The translations under genes and the position numbers were made by a program. Shown piece by piece: positions 1 through 10,511 of a DNA stretch of 64,000 nucleotides. The notes beneath the pieces are model-generated. The model had not been told where the DNA came from. It saw only the letters and a program-made list of their open reading frames with translations, and made no database searches. The DNA comes from Chryseobacterium luquanense (lineage in GTDB: Bacteria > Bacteroidota > Bacteroidia > Flavobacteriales > Weeksellaceae), in the NCBI RefSeq assembly GCF_026460945.1, contig NZ_JAOVZV010000022.1, forward strand, positions 79,367-143,366. The letters run 5' to 3'. Position 1 is the stretch's first letter, and each line of letters starts with the position of its first letter.

Positions 1-3000
1 AAAAATAAGTGAGGATTTCTAAAGGCTGCTCTAACAAGAGTCAGCTCATCAGGAACCCATAATCTTGTATTGTTTTTTATATATTTTTCGTGAAAGCTTT
101 GTAAATCAGTGCAGCTTAGATTATGGGCCACTAATAAAATTTTTGATTGGATATCTGCAATTTCATTTTCTAAGGTATCGTGTGATTTGTAACGCCCAGA
201 CTTTACATTTGAAGATTCTTTGTCAGCTTTCGAGACTTCTTCTACAAAATCCATTTCAGTTGAACATATCGTTTTTATTCGTAAGATATACCATGGAAGA
301 AGTCCGTAGATTACCTGTCTAAATTCCCTTAATTCAGTTTCTTGTTCATGTTTTGAAGAGTTCTTATCGATAAGTTTTTGCGGAATAATAGACTCAATTT
401 CTGGAATAGTACTATCTTCTAGAAAATGCCTTATTGCTAAAACTTTAAGAAAGATTGTTCGTTCAGCAGATTGATAATCACGATGAACCATTGTAGAGGC
501 TCTTTCAGGTATAAAATATTTTAAGACTCTTTGGATAATCTGCACCTCAAATTTATGGTGAATACATGCTTCGATAAAAGTTACAATCGATGATATTGAG
601 GAAGAATTATTTTGAAACTCGATCGGTTTTTTAATTCTTTTTCCTAGATCAGATAGTAGAATCAAAACAGATTCTAAATATTCTCTTTCCGGAAATTTAC
701 CTACTTTTGAAAGCTCACTAACAATGGCAACTAAGTAATAAGGTTCTTTTTTGCTAATTTTCAGAAAATTATTAATTGCTTCAAAATTTCCGTGATCTAT
801 TAATCTGCTTATTAAATCCTCAAATATTCTAAAGGCATATTCTTTAGACCGAAAACGCTTGAGAAATACAATGCACTCTTCTTCTCCATAAATATTAAAA
901 GTTGAATATGCAATTTCCAAAATATCGTTTAACGAAACTTTGTTTTGTCTGACCTGGTTGTCCTCCTCTTTAATATCATTATAATACATTTGCAGCCAAT
1001 TTATTGCCGCTCGCAAATAACTTCTTGCTTCCCCTTTATATTCATCAATACCAGAGAGTAAAGAAGCTGTGTAAACGTTTTCCGAACCGGTCCACTCGCT
1101 TCTTAACAATCTTTTAAATGCAATATCCTGAATTTTCTGCTTGTCCTGAAGAACTATAAGTAGATCAACATTTGCTTTAAATAGATTGAGCTGCCTTTCA
1201 TTACCAGCCATCTCCTCCCCTGCCCGAATAGCAATCTTTACTGCGTCGTAATAGTTATTTAACCGAAGTGCCGCGCGAAAAGCAAATTGCAATCTATAAA
1301 TTCTTACATTTCGTGCATCGATTGGACTGTTTTGTGGTAAATGATCGTCTGAAAGGGAAAGCTCGATTAATCTTTCATACTTTCCTGATTGTAAGTAAAG
1401 CTGTGGCAAAACCGCAGCAACATAGGAAAAGTCATTGGCTAAAGGTTCTAATAAAGTAATATAAGACTCCAAGTTCTCTTTCCGACCTGAAAAAGTTTTT
1501 CTAAACCACGTTTCCGTTGGCTCATCTCTAAACTGTACGGATTCATCATACAACCAAAGCGAACGTCCCATATCCGATACAAAACTTTTAATTTCATCAA
1601 AACTCACATTAGCCGCCAATGCTAAAATTTTTATCGGCACATGCGGAGGTAAGCTTGCCAGTCCAATACATATTGCCTGAACTTGCTTTTGATAAGATTC
1701 AGATAACAAATCTTTAATTTTTGATACGGCGTTATTCAGTTGTAATTCGATTTGATCTTCAACCGTTGTACCAGAGGGACCTAAGCTGTTTAAGAGATGT
1801 AAAACACAAGATGCATTCTGGCTTAGGGCATTAGCCTGCACTCGGGGATTACCATTTGTGAGGCGATGAAATTCCTCACCATCTTTTTGAATGGCAGATG
1901 GAAAAAACCTTTGGAGATTAAGTAAAGTTTCAGCTTTTGAAAATGCCTTGAGCTCTAACTGAATTACTTTAGATGATGGCTTTAAGAGATTAATTCTTTC
2001 CGTGCGGCATAATAAAACCATTTTTGATCCTTGTGGCATCGTTTCACGAAGCAACTCATTTGCAAAACAGGCATCACTATTTTCTTTAGCAGCCATTTCT
2101 GCATTATCTGCCGCATCAATTAAAATATAAAGTAAGGCAGATTCATTGGTTTGCTTTATCGCTTTAACTGCCCCTTCAATTCTTGACAAAAAGACACTCA
2201 TAATACTACTTTCAAGAGTATTTTCTTGTACTAAAAGCGGTTCGCACAATCCTTTAACTGACAATTCATTTATAATTTGAACAAGCCCTTCACGGTGACG
2301 GTGTCGCGGACTACTCCTATTTCGATAATTTCCAGCACCGAAACAGTCGTACGCTATTGCCAACGAACCTGATGGTAATGTATCAATGAGATTTTTACAG
2401 AAAACAGATTTTCCTACTCCGCCCGAAGCGTGGACAATTACAGGATGTACAGACTTAGTTATATTTTCTATGAGTTTACTGTGTTGTTTTCTTTCGATAA
2501 TCTGTTCGGATTTTTCCCAAATTGCTGGCGCTGGAAAAAGCTTTCTTTCAGAAAAAATGTGAAACCGTTTCAAAATGTCTTCACGGTAAATGCTTTGTTG
2601 CGATTTATTAACCACTCGATCTTGTACGAGAGCAACAATATTTTCGACCTGAGCACTATCTATGGCCCCAGCAAATAATTGTGTCATCTCCCAATGTAGG
2701 TCATCTCTCTGTGCATTATAGTCACCCTCTCCATCCTGAAACTCTATACGTGAACAGAATTCAGTTAGCTTTTCAGAATCCATATCCGTATATTTTTTAA
2801 TAGTAGTCAAAAATCTTTTGTTGACATTTTTTCCTTGAGCTAAAGAAATAATATTGTTTTTAAAGGAGTTATCGATTGGCCTATTAGTAACTATATGAAA
2901 TGAGAAAAACGGCTCTTCTGCCTCTTTTACATGCTGTAAAAATCTTTTTGCAAAATGTTCAACAGTTTGCTTCAAATCACTTATGACAAAAGGAATACCC

Positions 3001-3236
3001 TTCTGCTGTGTGGTATGTTTGAGTTGATAATATTTTATAGTTTTTCTATAGCCTATTGTATAGTACTCAGATACATCGATTCCATACTCCCCATCTTTAT
3101 CAATTTCTTCCGATCCTTCGATAACAATAGATTGTAAGGTAGAATTTGGATGAACTAAGGACAAACAACGACGTGCCGCCCATCTGTAATGAAACACGTC
3201 TCCGGCTCTGGAATAAGCAACTAAATCATTTGACAT
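1..3236 (-). CDS. STAND-type P-loop NTPase with N-terminal nuclease-like domain (partial, 3' end off the left edge)
   Basis: The minus strand is open from an ATG at 3236 down to base 1 (about 1078 codons), so the C-terminus lies outside the window. The N-terminal ~250 residues hold an acidic stretch followed by YYQLKH (Q71, K73), resembling the D/E...QxK core of PD-(D/E)XK or DUF4297/Cap4-like nucleases. A Walker A GGVGKS sits at residues 272-277 and a Walker B YILIDAAD near 374. The remainder looks like a long helical repeat sensor. STAND proteins of this layout are typically phage sensors whose effector is released on oligomerisation. It is divergent from a second giant NTPase of the same layout, 223 bp away. 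The NTPase call is firm; the nuclease and defence roles are inferred from motifs. Confidence 0.85.
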   Translation of the reverse strand, partial: MSNDLVAYSRAGDVFHYRWAARRCLSLVHPNSTLQSIVIEGSEEIDKDGEYGIDVSEYYTIGYRKTIKYYQLKHTTQQKGIPFVISDLKQTVEHFAKRFLQHVKEAEEPFFSFHIVTNRPIDNSFKNNIISLAQGKNVNKRFLTTIKKYTDMDSEKLTEFCSRIEFQDGEGDYNAQRDDLHWEMTQLFAGAIDSAQVENIVALVQDRVVNKSQQSIYREDILKRFHIFSERKLFPAPAIWEKSEQIIERKQHSKLIENITKSVHPVIVHASGGVGKSVFCKNLIDTLPSGSLAIAYDCFGAGNYRNRSSPRHRHREGLVQIINELSVKGLCEPLLVQENTLESSIMSVFLSRIEGAVKAIKQTNESALLYILIDAADNAEMAAKENSDACFANELLRETMPQGSKMVLLCRTERINLLKPSSKVIQLELKAFSKAETLLNLQRFFPSAIQKDGEEFHRLTNGNPRVQANALSQNASCVLHLLNSLGPSGTTVEDQIELQLNNAVSKIKDLLSESYQKQVQAICIGLASLPPHVPIKILALAANVSFDEIKSFVSDMGRSLWLYDESVQFRDEPTETWFRKTFSGRKENLESYITLLEPLANDFSYVAAVLPQLYLQSGKYERLIELSLSDDHLPQNSPIDARNVRIYRLQFAFRAALRLNNYYDAVKIAIRAGEEMAGNERQLNLFKANVDLLIVLQDKQKIQDIAFKRLLRSEWTGSENVYTASLLSGIDEYKGEARSYLRAAINWLQMYYNDIKEEDNQVRQNKVSLNDILEIAYSTFNIYGEEECIVFLKRFRSKEYAFRIFEDLISRLIDHGNFEAINNFLKISKKEPYYLVAIVSELSKVGKFPEREYLESVLILLSDLGKRIKKPIEFQNNSSSISSIVTFIEACIHHKFEVQIIQRVLKYFIPERASTMVHRDYQSAERTIFLKVLAIRHFLEDSTIPEIESIIPQKLIDKNSSKHEQETELREFRQVIYGLLPWYILRIKTICSTEMDFVEEVSKADKESSNVKSGRYKSHDTLENEIADIQSKILLVAHNLSCTDLQSFHEKYIKNNTRLWVPDELTLVRAAFRNPHLF

Positions 3237-3416
3237 TTCTATGATGCTATAGTATAAAAGTGTTATTAAGATACTAATATAGAATTTTTTAATCAGAACA
3301 TCTCCTTATTTTAAGTAGTTCAACATCCTATGATATTTTCACGAATTCCGATTAAAAACCTTTAAAAGATTATTATTAATAAAAAATTGCAACTAATTTC
3401 GAAGAATAAAGAAAAT

Positions 3417-3443
3417 TGTTATCTCATCTTATTCTTACTTTTG
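3417..3443 (+). promoter_or_regulatory. Predicted Bacteroidota promoter for the 2012-aa NTPase
   Basis: TACTTTTG at 3436-3443 fits the TAnnTTTG -7 box, with a TTG at 3417-3419 sixteen bases upstream as a weak -33 element. It lies just before the ATG at 3460, giving a very short leader. The 223-bp AT-rich spacer separates two divergent STAND genes and must hold both promoters; I did not find an equally good box for the minus-strand gene. Confidence 0.5.
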
Positions 3444-3459
3444 TTTAACAATTATAATT

Positions 3460-6400
3460 ATGAAGGAAAATCAAATTTCTGCACGAGGAGAAAGAGCCGC
3501 AATAAGTGGTTATTTACCACAATTTGATGAGTTTGCAAGATTCGTATACATTAATCTTATTAATAAAAGTTTAATATGGATTCGTGTTGCAGATCCTGAA
3601 GCAGAAAAACTTGATGACATCCTTTATGCAACAAACAATGAAATTCATGCCTACCAAATAAAATGGACCATTGCAGACGCAACCATTACTTACAAAAATT
3701 TTTTGGAGTTATTTCCGCTGTTGTTTTCAAGTTATAAAAAATTAAAAAAAACAAATCCATCAAAAATAATTATCCCGCATTTAATCACTAACAAAAAAGC
3801 ATCCCAGAACGACAAAATTAAACTTCAGGATGATAGCACTGCTGATTTCGCAACTTTCTTAAGTGATGTTTTAGAAAAAATTAAGCGCGGTACAAGCCCT
3901 GAAAAAAAGTGGAATAATTTGATTACTGAGCTACAAAATTTTTGCGGAGGTTATGATGATTTTATAAATTTTATATCAGTTCTTGACTTTCAAACTAACT
4001 ATGTACAAAAAACTTTTACAATACAAAACAGCAGACTTCATAAAGATGAACAAGATTTGACCGATTTAAGCAGATTCATTTTTGAAAAAGCTGCAGATAG
4101 CAAAAGAATCGTTGAATTTTCGCGCTCACAAATCATTAATGAACTAAGATGGGCTGATCGTTTTAGCACAGTTTTCAATCACGAAATCACTCATGATAGC
4201 CCCTTGTATCAACCCATCAGAGCTACTATCGATGAATTGGACAATATGTACAATATAATCACAACAGGTTACATCTTTTTAGTTGGTGGTCCAGGTTCAG
4301 GAAAATCTACGTTGCTAAATCGATGGACAAAAGGACTCAAGGAAGATGTCGTTAAGTATTACGCTTTTGATTTCCTCAATCCTTCGTCCGCTAAAAATTT
4401 CTACGAAAGAGGAAATGCAGTCAATCTTTTTTTTGATCTAGTTAATCAGTTAAAGGACTCAGGCTGTTACCATGGTGAGGTTTTACCATATAAGGATATT
4501 TTATTTCTAAAAGATATTTTTAACGAACAACTGAGGATTCTCGGAGACAAATTTGAAGCTAGCCAAGAAAAAACTGTTATCCTTATTGATGGGCTGGATC
4601 ATGTCCCACGTGAATATAAAGAAGTAGCAAATAGTTTTTTGAAAGAACTTCCGTTGCCGGATGCCCTTCCTGAAGGAGTTGTTATTATTTTAGGTAGCCA
4701 ATCATTTGAATTAAAAGATCTGCCTCAGGAGATACGTAAAGTATATTCTTTTGGTGACAGAACAGTAAAAATGAGCAGTTTGACCAAAGATAATGTTCAT
4801 AAATATATTGAAGCCCTATCTTTAAATAAACCGGTAACGATAAGCGAAAAGGATTTAATTTTTCAAAAGTCTCAAGGGCATCCACTATATCTTAACTACA
4901 TTGCAGGGTGGTTAGAGAAAAGGGATTCAATTGGTGACCTTTTGAATGAATTACCTGAAATTGACGGCAATATTGAAAACTACTATATGAAGTTGTGGGA
5001 GCCTATAGCTGGCAATGCGCAATTAATTGAGCTATTGGGCCTTTTGGCACGAATAAATGGAAGTATCAATACCGATTTCATGCAAGAATGGGATTTCCCC
5101 GCAATTACGATTAAAGAATTTAGAGATACGGCTAAAATACTTTTCACTCAAGAGAATAAATACATTTCCTTCTTTCATAATTCTTTCAGACAATTCTTAA
5201 TAACGGAAACCGCTCTGAATTATTTTTCAAATGGACTAAATGAAAAAAGAGACAGAGATTTTCATCAACGACTTGCAGAGTTATATTTTGCTTCAGGGAA
5301 GGAAAAAGGTTGGAAAGCTAATTACCACCTATTCTACGGCGGTGACTACGATAAGTTTATAGAGGTTGTTGATGCAAGCCATCTTACAAATCAACTCCTT
5401 GAACTCAGACCTCCTGACGCTGTCAAGCAAGATGCGAAATTAGGAATAGAAATAGCGAGAAGAACCCAAAATCTTAAATTACTGCTCAGGTATTTATTTT
5501 GCCTATCAGAGATCCAAAGCAGATTATCTATTTACAATCCATCTTCATTTATAGAGGAACTGTTGGCAATCAATAAGATCCAGGAAGCTACAGAATGTTT
5601 GAGAAACGGAAAGACACTTACTGTAGATAATGACGTAGCACTTAAATCATCACGATTATTTATTGAAAAAGAAATAAGATCAGAAGCTCGACAGTTATAT
5701 GATTTAGCTTATCCAGACATTGTAAATAATAATTCTATAACAATTGATGACAATCATCAGTTCGAAGAGTCGAAGAATCTTCTAGAAGAATGGGTGCAAA
5801 CAGCAACATATTTTGAGACTACAGAAAGTTTGCTGGATAAGATTTTCAATATCCAACTTCCCGATGATTACGATACTTATGAAACAGATAATCCTGCAAA
5901 AGATCTTTTAAATTTTCTTTTACTCGAACTTGGATATAGTCTTATATCACAAAATAGGTGGGAAGATTTTGAAAAAGTTATTAGCAAATTAGAAACAGGT
6001 GATGTTGCGATGAGAAATACCTTATTACAACTTTTAAAAGATGCCATATTAGAATGTTTGGAGCAAAATGATAAAAATAGGTCGTATCATTTTTTAGAAA
6101 TTATTAAAAAAGAGTTTCGCAAAGAAAAAATCACAAATGAGTATGGAAGGGTTTACATTGCTGATCTTGTGTATGCGGTCACGGCTGACACTGATGAAAG
6201 CTATTCATGGATTGAAGGAATCGAACATCCCACTACAGAGCAAATTGCAAAAAACTTAGGATATGGAGATACTCTGACTGAGTTTGAACATCAAATCAGA
6301 CTTAATAAGTTGTTGAATCTATGTGACAAAAATAAATCTTTGTCCGAAGCTATACCTAGCGAAACGGGTGAGGAAGAAATTTTGGCAAAGTATCAGAGAA

Positions 6401-9400
6401 TTTTATTTTTAATAACAAAAATTGAAACAGATATTATCAAGAAATGTGAAATTCAAAATCTGGTGGATAGAATTTCTCCGATCGTAAGATTTTTTTACAG
6501 AGATTTTCACCCTCGATTTAAATATTCATACAAAATTGGAAAAACAAAAAATTCAACAATTGAATATCTTATAGATTCTGTAGCTCCCGCTGGGGGAAGT
6601 GTCATAGGAAAATTAGCTAATTATTTGTTTAATGAATTTAGTGCATATCCGAAATATTGGAATCCAGATACCAAACGAAGGATTATTAATTGCTTACTTG
6701 AAAATGGTCTTGATCATGGCATCGCAGAAGTACAACTTAGAAATATAGAGGATGATATGTTGGCTGGTCTAGATCTGGATGCAAGAGTTTCGGAATGTTT
6801 ATCCCATGCAAAGACATATCAGCTTCTCAATAAATTAGACGACGCTGAATTTTGGCTTAAGGAAAGTTGTCTACAGTCATTTGGAGTCGGATACCGTAAA
6901 GACTACCAGTACAGCACATGGATAGAGTGGTTAAAAAAAATTAATAAATATGAACCAGAAAGAGCACCAGAACGATTAAATTATTTCTTATCCCACTTAC
7001 AACATATAAAAGACACTACAGAAGGCAGAGCTTATCTGGAGGCAACCGCAGATATATTAAAAGCCGGACTAGAGCATAACCTTCATACTGGATTAAAAAT
7101 TCTAATATGGCAAACACAGAGAGGGCTTATTGATTTTACTGAAGGTACCCGTTTGTTAATTGATGAATTAGTGAAGGTTTGCTCATCTAAAAATGATTTT
7201 GATATGATTTTATCATTATATAAAAATTTATTTTTAATCCTCGCAAAAGATGAATCTTCGGACTTATTAAAAAGCATTTTAGAAAAAGGATATAAAGTAT
7301 TTGGGATTGCTTTCTTCAGTCTTTATATTACCGAGCTTATCCACAATATTAAAACAAAATCTTTTGAAGGCAACCGACACGATTTCCTGAAGTGCATTCA
7401 GAAATTTCTTGATAGTGCAGATGTTGATGAGGCAAAAATCCTATTACCGATCGAAATTCCTCCTATAATCGGTAGAAGATCGGATAATAGTGCCACTAAT
7501 AGTATTGTATTAAAAAATCCTTATAGAACTTTAGATGAGAGACAAGTGCTTGCTCTAGTAACAAACTTTGATTTGCTACAAAACATCATATTGGATGAGG
7601 ATCAATCGAATTCTTATTTCGACTGGTCATCTGTGATTAAAAAATTACCATTTGAACTTTCTATTCCCGAAGTCAAGCAACTTATAAATTCAATTCATCC
7701 CCGAAAAAGAGAATCGGGATTCTTTTCCAATTTAAGTGCGATTGCTTTAAAGAACGGAGATAGAAAGTTAGCCACAGATTTGGCAGAAAAAAGTCTTAGT
7801 ATATCTGGTGAGTCTGGCTGGAGCGTTGGCTATGACGGAGGTAGCAGAATTAATGCATTCAATGCCTTACGAAACATTGATTCTAAAAAATCTTCAGACA
7901 AAGCATTTGAAATTTTTTGCCAAGACGTACTTGCCAGTAACTATCCAACATTTTTTGTTAGCGAACTAGAAAATATTCTTCCTCTAATAGACGAAAATAT
8001 TTCAGTACAAGATGTATGGCTGGAAGTTTTTGATTATTTCAAAAGATTAATGGGAAATAGTAATATGAGTACCGAGCTACCTACCTTAAGCACTAATGAT
8101 AACATTAGCACAACCATAATTGATTACTTGGTCTTTACTTCATTGTTCTCACTCCCTTTTTTACAAGAAAGAATACAAAAAATATTTGCTGAGTATCTGC
8201 TCAAAGAGGATCATTATGCTGTCGAAATTATAAGAAGTAACAAATTAGATGAGAATTGCCGCTTTGCTATTTTACTTCATCTATTTGAGCGTGATTCTCT
8301 CGCTGCAGAAACTTTTATTGAAGACTTCAAATTTTATGCTGTATCGTTAAATGTCGAGTATCGAATCATCGCTAAGCGCATTCTTACACAGTATAATGAA
8401 AATATTCCAAATCCAAAAAATATTGCAATTCCTGGTCTATACTCAATTCATCTACACGAAAGTGCTGACTTATCCAGTAGTACAGGAGATATTTCCTTCG
8501 ATTCAGATGAAAAAAGTAGTTATCTTAAACCTTTCTTTTATCTCATAAAGATATTATCTGCCGTATCATTACTTCCAGAGCAAAATATACTGTTTAGAGT
8601 ACTTCATCTGAAAAAAGAATTTGAAAACAAAAATCCTATTCCTTATTCATTATCAGAATTAAAATATATTCTAAACGAAGCTGAATTGCACTACTCATTA
8701 GTCAATCCGCAACTTTTTAGTACCCGCACAGCCATTATGATGGCAGCGGGAGAATTAATAGACTGTGGAATAATTGAAGAAGTGGAAATCGCCCAATATT
8801 TCGAAATGATTGATTCTGGATTGTTGGATTTTCCTGAAGCCGAGAAACCTAATTTCATCGGTGAAATAAAAGAAGATGAATACGGAGGCTTAAACGATGA
8901 TTGGGTAAATCGTGTCGCCTCCAATGTGCGACTTAACGATCCTATTAAACATGTAGATTACAATTTTCTAGTGATAGCTGAACATTCATTTCTTAAAAAT
9001 TTGACTTGGGATTTACCAACGGAAATATTTATGACGCAAATATCTCCTGATGAAAACTTTCATCATTTTGGAACTGGTAACAGATACGAAACACTAATTG
9101 TAAGACAAAGCAAAAACTATTTTGATCTAACGGAATGTGGAGATAAAATCATTATTAAGAGAAAACCAGTCTTAAATTATGATGGTATAAAAAATAACTG
9201 GATTGCTTTTAATCCTGAGCTGGCGAGAAAATTCGGATGGATTCCCGATGAACAATTGTTTGCTTGGAAAAGTAAAGATCAAGAAGTTATGGCGAAATCA
9301 ATCTATTGGTTGAATGGAAATGTTGAAATGGGAACCAGGTATGACGGTGAAGTAGGTGAAGGCTGGTACGTCGTTATTTCTCACAAAGCACTTGGACAAC

Positions 9401-9498
9401 TTCAAAAAGAGTTTAAAAACCTTTTCTTTCAAAAAAAAGTTATACGCCACAGTAGTAAAAATATTGCAGAAGTTGATAATATCAAAAAAGTAACCTAA
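3460..9498 (+). CDS. Giant STAND-type P-loop NTPase with N-terminal nuclease-like domain (2012 aa)
   Basis: The N-terminal ~240 residues contain paired Asp at 52-53, Glu61 and YQIKW (Q66, K68), the pattern of PD-(D/E)XK effectors such as DUF4297/Cap4. A Walker A GGPGSGKST surrounds K282 and a Walker B TVILIDGLDHVP surrounds D377. From about residue 500 to the end it appears as a very long alpha-helical solenoid, as in sensor domains of STAND immune receptors (Avs and relatives). Motif positions nearly match those of the divergent neighbour (K276, D374), suggesting a paralogous or co-operating pair. No signal peptide or membrane segment is evident, so it is probably cytosolic. Expected mode: ligand recognition by the solenoid, ATP-driven oligomerisation and nuclease activation. 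The ligand is unknown and no phage-protein similarity can be judged here. Confidence 0.85.
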   Translation: MKENQISARGERAAISGYLPQFDEFARFVYINLINKSLIWIRVADPEAEKLDDILYATNNEIHAYQIKWTIADATITYKNFLELFPLLFSSYKKLKKTNPSKIIIPHLITNKKASQNDKIKLQDDSTADFATFLSDVLEKIKRGTSPEKKWNNLITELQNFCGGYDDFINFISVLDFQTNYVQKTFTIQNSRLHKDEQDLTDLSRFIFEKAADSKRIVEFSRSQIINELRWADRFSTVFNHEITHDSPLYQPIRATIDELDNMYNIITTGYIFLVGGPGSGKSTLLNRWTKGLKEDVVKYYAFDFLNPSSAKNFYERGNAVNLFFDLVNQLKDSGCYHGEVLPYKDILFLKDIFNEQLRILGDKFEASQEKTVILIDGLDHVPREYKEVANSFLKELPLPDALPEGVVIILGSQSFELKDLPQEIRKVYSFGDRTVKMSSLTKDNVHKYIEALSLNKPVTISEKDLIFQKSQGHPLYLNYIAGWLEKRDSIGDLLNELPEIDGNIENYYMKLWEPIAGNAQLIELLGLLARINGSINTDFMQEWDFPAITIKEFRDTAKILFTQENKYISFFHNSFRQFLITETALNYFSNGLNEKRDRDFHQRLAELYFASGKEKGWKANYHLFYGGDYDKFIEVVDASHLTNQLLELRPPDAVKQDAKLGIEIARRTQNLKLLLRYLFCLSEIQSRLSIYNPSSFIEELLAINKIQEATECLRNGKTLTVDNDVALKSSRLFIEKEIRSEARQLYDLAYPDIVNNNSITIDDNHQFEESKNLLEEWVQTATYFETTESLLDKIFNIQLPDDYDTYETDNPAKDLLNFLLLELGYSLISQNRWEDFEKVISKLETGDVAMRNTLLQLLKDAILECLEQNDKNRSYHFLEIIKKEFRKEKITNEYGRVYIADLVYAVTADTDESYSWIEGIEHPTTEQIAKNLGYGDTLTEFEHQIRLNKLLNLCDKNKSLSEAIPSETGEEEILAKYQRILFLITKIETDIIKKCEIQNLVDRISPIVRFFYRDFHPRFKYSYKIGKTKNSTIEYLIDSVAPAGGSVIGKLANYLFNEFSAYPKYWNPDTKRRIINCLLENGLDHGIAEVQLRNIEDDMLAGLDLDARVSECLSHAKTYQLLNKLDDAEFWLKESCLQSFGVGYRKDYQYSTWIEWLKKINKYEPERAPERLNYFLSHLQHIKDTTEGRAYLEATADILKAGLEHNLHTGLKILIWQTQRGLIDFTEGTRLLIDELVKVCSSKNDFDMILSLYKNLFLILAKDESSDLLKSILEKGYKVFGIAFFSLYITELIHNIKTKSFEGNRHDFLKCIQKFLDSADVDEAKILLPIEIPPIIGRRSDNSATNSIVLKNPYRTLDERQVLALVTNFDLLQNIILDEDQSNSYFDWSSVIKKLPFELSIPEVKQLINSIHPRKRESGFFSNLSAIALKNGDRKLATDLAEKSLSISGESGWSVGYDGGSRINAFNALRNIDSKKSSDKAFEIFCQDVLASNYPTFFVSELENILPLIDENISVQDVWLEVFDYFKRLMGNSNMSTELPTLSTNDNISTTIIDYLVFTSLFSLPFLQERIQKIFAEYLLKEDHYAVEIIRSNKLDENCRFAILLHLFERDSLAAETFIEDFKFYAVSLNVEYRIIAKRILTQYNENIPNPKNIAIPGLYSIHLHESADLSSSTGDISFDSDEKSSYLKPFFYLIKILSAVSLLPEQNILFRVLHLKKEFENKNPIPYSLSELKYILNEAELHYSLVNPQLFSTRTAIMMAAGELIDCGIIEEVEIAQYFEMIDSGLLDFPEAEKPNFIGEIKEDEYGGLNDDWVNRVASNVRLNDPIKHVDYNFLVIAEHSFLKNLTWDLPTEIFMTQISPDENFHHFGTGNRYETLIVRQSKNYFDLTECGDKIIIKRKPVLNYDGIKNNWIAFNPELARKFGWIPDEQLFAWKSKDQEVMAKSIYWLNGNVEMGTRYDGEVGEGWYVVISHKALGQLQKEFKNLFFQKKVIRHSSKNIAEVDNIKKVT

Positions 9499-9529
9499 AT
9501 TGTGAGTTATCTAATTTAGTTATCTGCTA

Positions 9530-9712
9530 TGTGAGCTAAATTCTAAAACAATTACATTATTTTCAGGATTCAAATCCATCAGACTGTTCCGTTATCCATA
9601 TTAGATAAAAAAGTTACATTTAATACCAATATATTTAATTCTTCAGGTAATGTTTCTGATTCAATAAGTGAAACAAGTTATTCAATAATGAAATCATCGT
9701 AAGAAAATTTAC
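9530..9712 (-). pseudogene. Possible decayed small gene between the NTPase and the XRE regulator
   Basis: Translating the minus strand gives protein-like stretches (LVSLIESETLPEELNILVL, then MDLNPENNVIVLEF and SSHSR followed by a stop). They are broken by an in-frame stop and at least one frameshift. This reads as the C-terminal half of a degraded small hypothetical protein. The rest of the 9499-10110 spacer is AT-rich and I see no intact gene in it; a TAnnTTTG box at 10060-10067 on the plus strand has no obvious gene behind it. Confidence 0.35.
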
Positions 9713-10110
9713 TTTTTTTATTTTAAGAACTTGTCTAACACGGAAAGGATTGATGTTTTACTCTATTATTTTTTCCATAATTAAAAAAGATGTTCTCTAA
9801 ATCCATTAAGAATTACTCTTGCTTAGTTGAAGTTATGGATGTGCATTTTAAAAATTATCAAAATGTCTTTAATAATTTTTTATAGTTAATACTTGTTTAA
9901 GTAGTTAATAAGGGAAATTTATTGGTAGTATAGCGTATTAAATACATTAATTTTTCCAAATAAAGAAGAAGTCCAAAAAGTTTGGGCAATCTCTAATTTT
10001 TCGATTTTATATACTTCTTACAAGAGGGGAGTATACAAATATTACATTCTCAATAGGTATATCTTTGTTTAACGATATCCTCTATATAAATTTATAAGTA
10101 AAAAAATTGT

Positions 10111-10350
10111 TCAAAGATAATTTTCTTTCTTTAATTTAAAATCAAATAGTTCCTGTGGATGTACATCTAACCCTTTTGCTAACTCTTGAAGAGTAGAGAT
10201 TCTAAAATCTACTTCCCCTTTTTCTATTTTGCTAATATTACTATGATCTACATCACATTTTTGCGCCAACTCTCTATAACTCAAATTCAGCTTTTTCCTA
10301 AACATTTCAACTCTCTTACCAAATGCTATTCTAAATTCTAATTTATCCAT
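10111..10350 (-). CDS. XRE-family helix-turn-helix regulator (79 aa)
   Basis: A compact single-domain HTH_3 protein. The helix-turn-helix is visible as LSYRELAQKCDVDHSNISKIEKG at about residues 23-46, followed by the typical STLQELAKGLDVHPQELFDF tail. It is a DNA-binding repressor or activator of the Cro/C1 type with no extra sensor domain. It is transcribed away from the sigma/Cas12f-like operon, and the two share a 395-bp spacer (10351-10745), so it is a reasonable candidate to regulate that operon. It could equally be a restriction-modification controller or an antitoxin remnant, but no partner toxin or methylase is adjacent. Confidence 0.85.
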   Translation of the reverse strand: MDKLEFRIAFGKRVEMFRKKLNLSYRELAQKCDVDHSNISKIEKGEVDFRISTLQELAKGLDVHPQELFDFKLKKENYL

Positions 10351-10436
10351 TGCGGTTAACTTTGAATAGACAAAATGAAGAGATTTTAATAAACAATTGT
10401 AGTCGAATTAACCTACATTAAGAAAAATGTTTTATA

Positions 10437-10469
10437 TTTGCTAAATAAGTTACAATAAAGGTAACTTTG
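10437..10469 (+). promoter_or_regulatory. Predicted promoter of the sigma / Cas12f-like operon
   Basis: TTTG at 10437-10440, 21 bases, then TAACTTTG at 10462-10469: a close match to the Bacteroidota -33 TTTG / TAnnTTTG promoter. A second -7-like box, TATATTTG, overlaps at 10433-10440. Transcription from near 10475 would carry the entire hairpin leader (10512-10618) ahead of the sigma gene at 10746. Confidence 0.5.
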
Positions 10470-10511
10470 CAATACTTCAAAAATAATAATCGAAGCTATT
10501 GCTTAGATTCT

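Noticed and set aside
65..3137. Short plus-strand frames in the first 3.2 kb
   Set aside because: They are antisense to the continuous minus-strand NTPase frame, which is open throughout and has Walker motifs.
10060..10067. TATCTTTG as a promoter for a small RNA or gene
   Set aside because: It faces the 3' end of the XRE gene and no gene or structured RNA is evident behind it.
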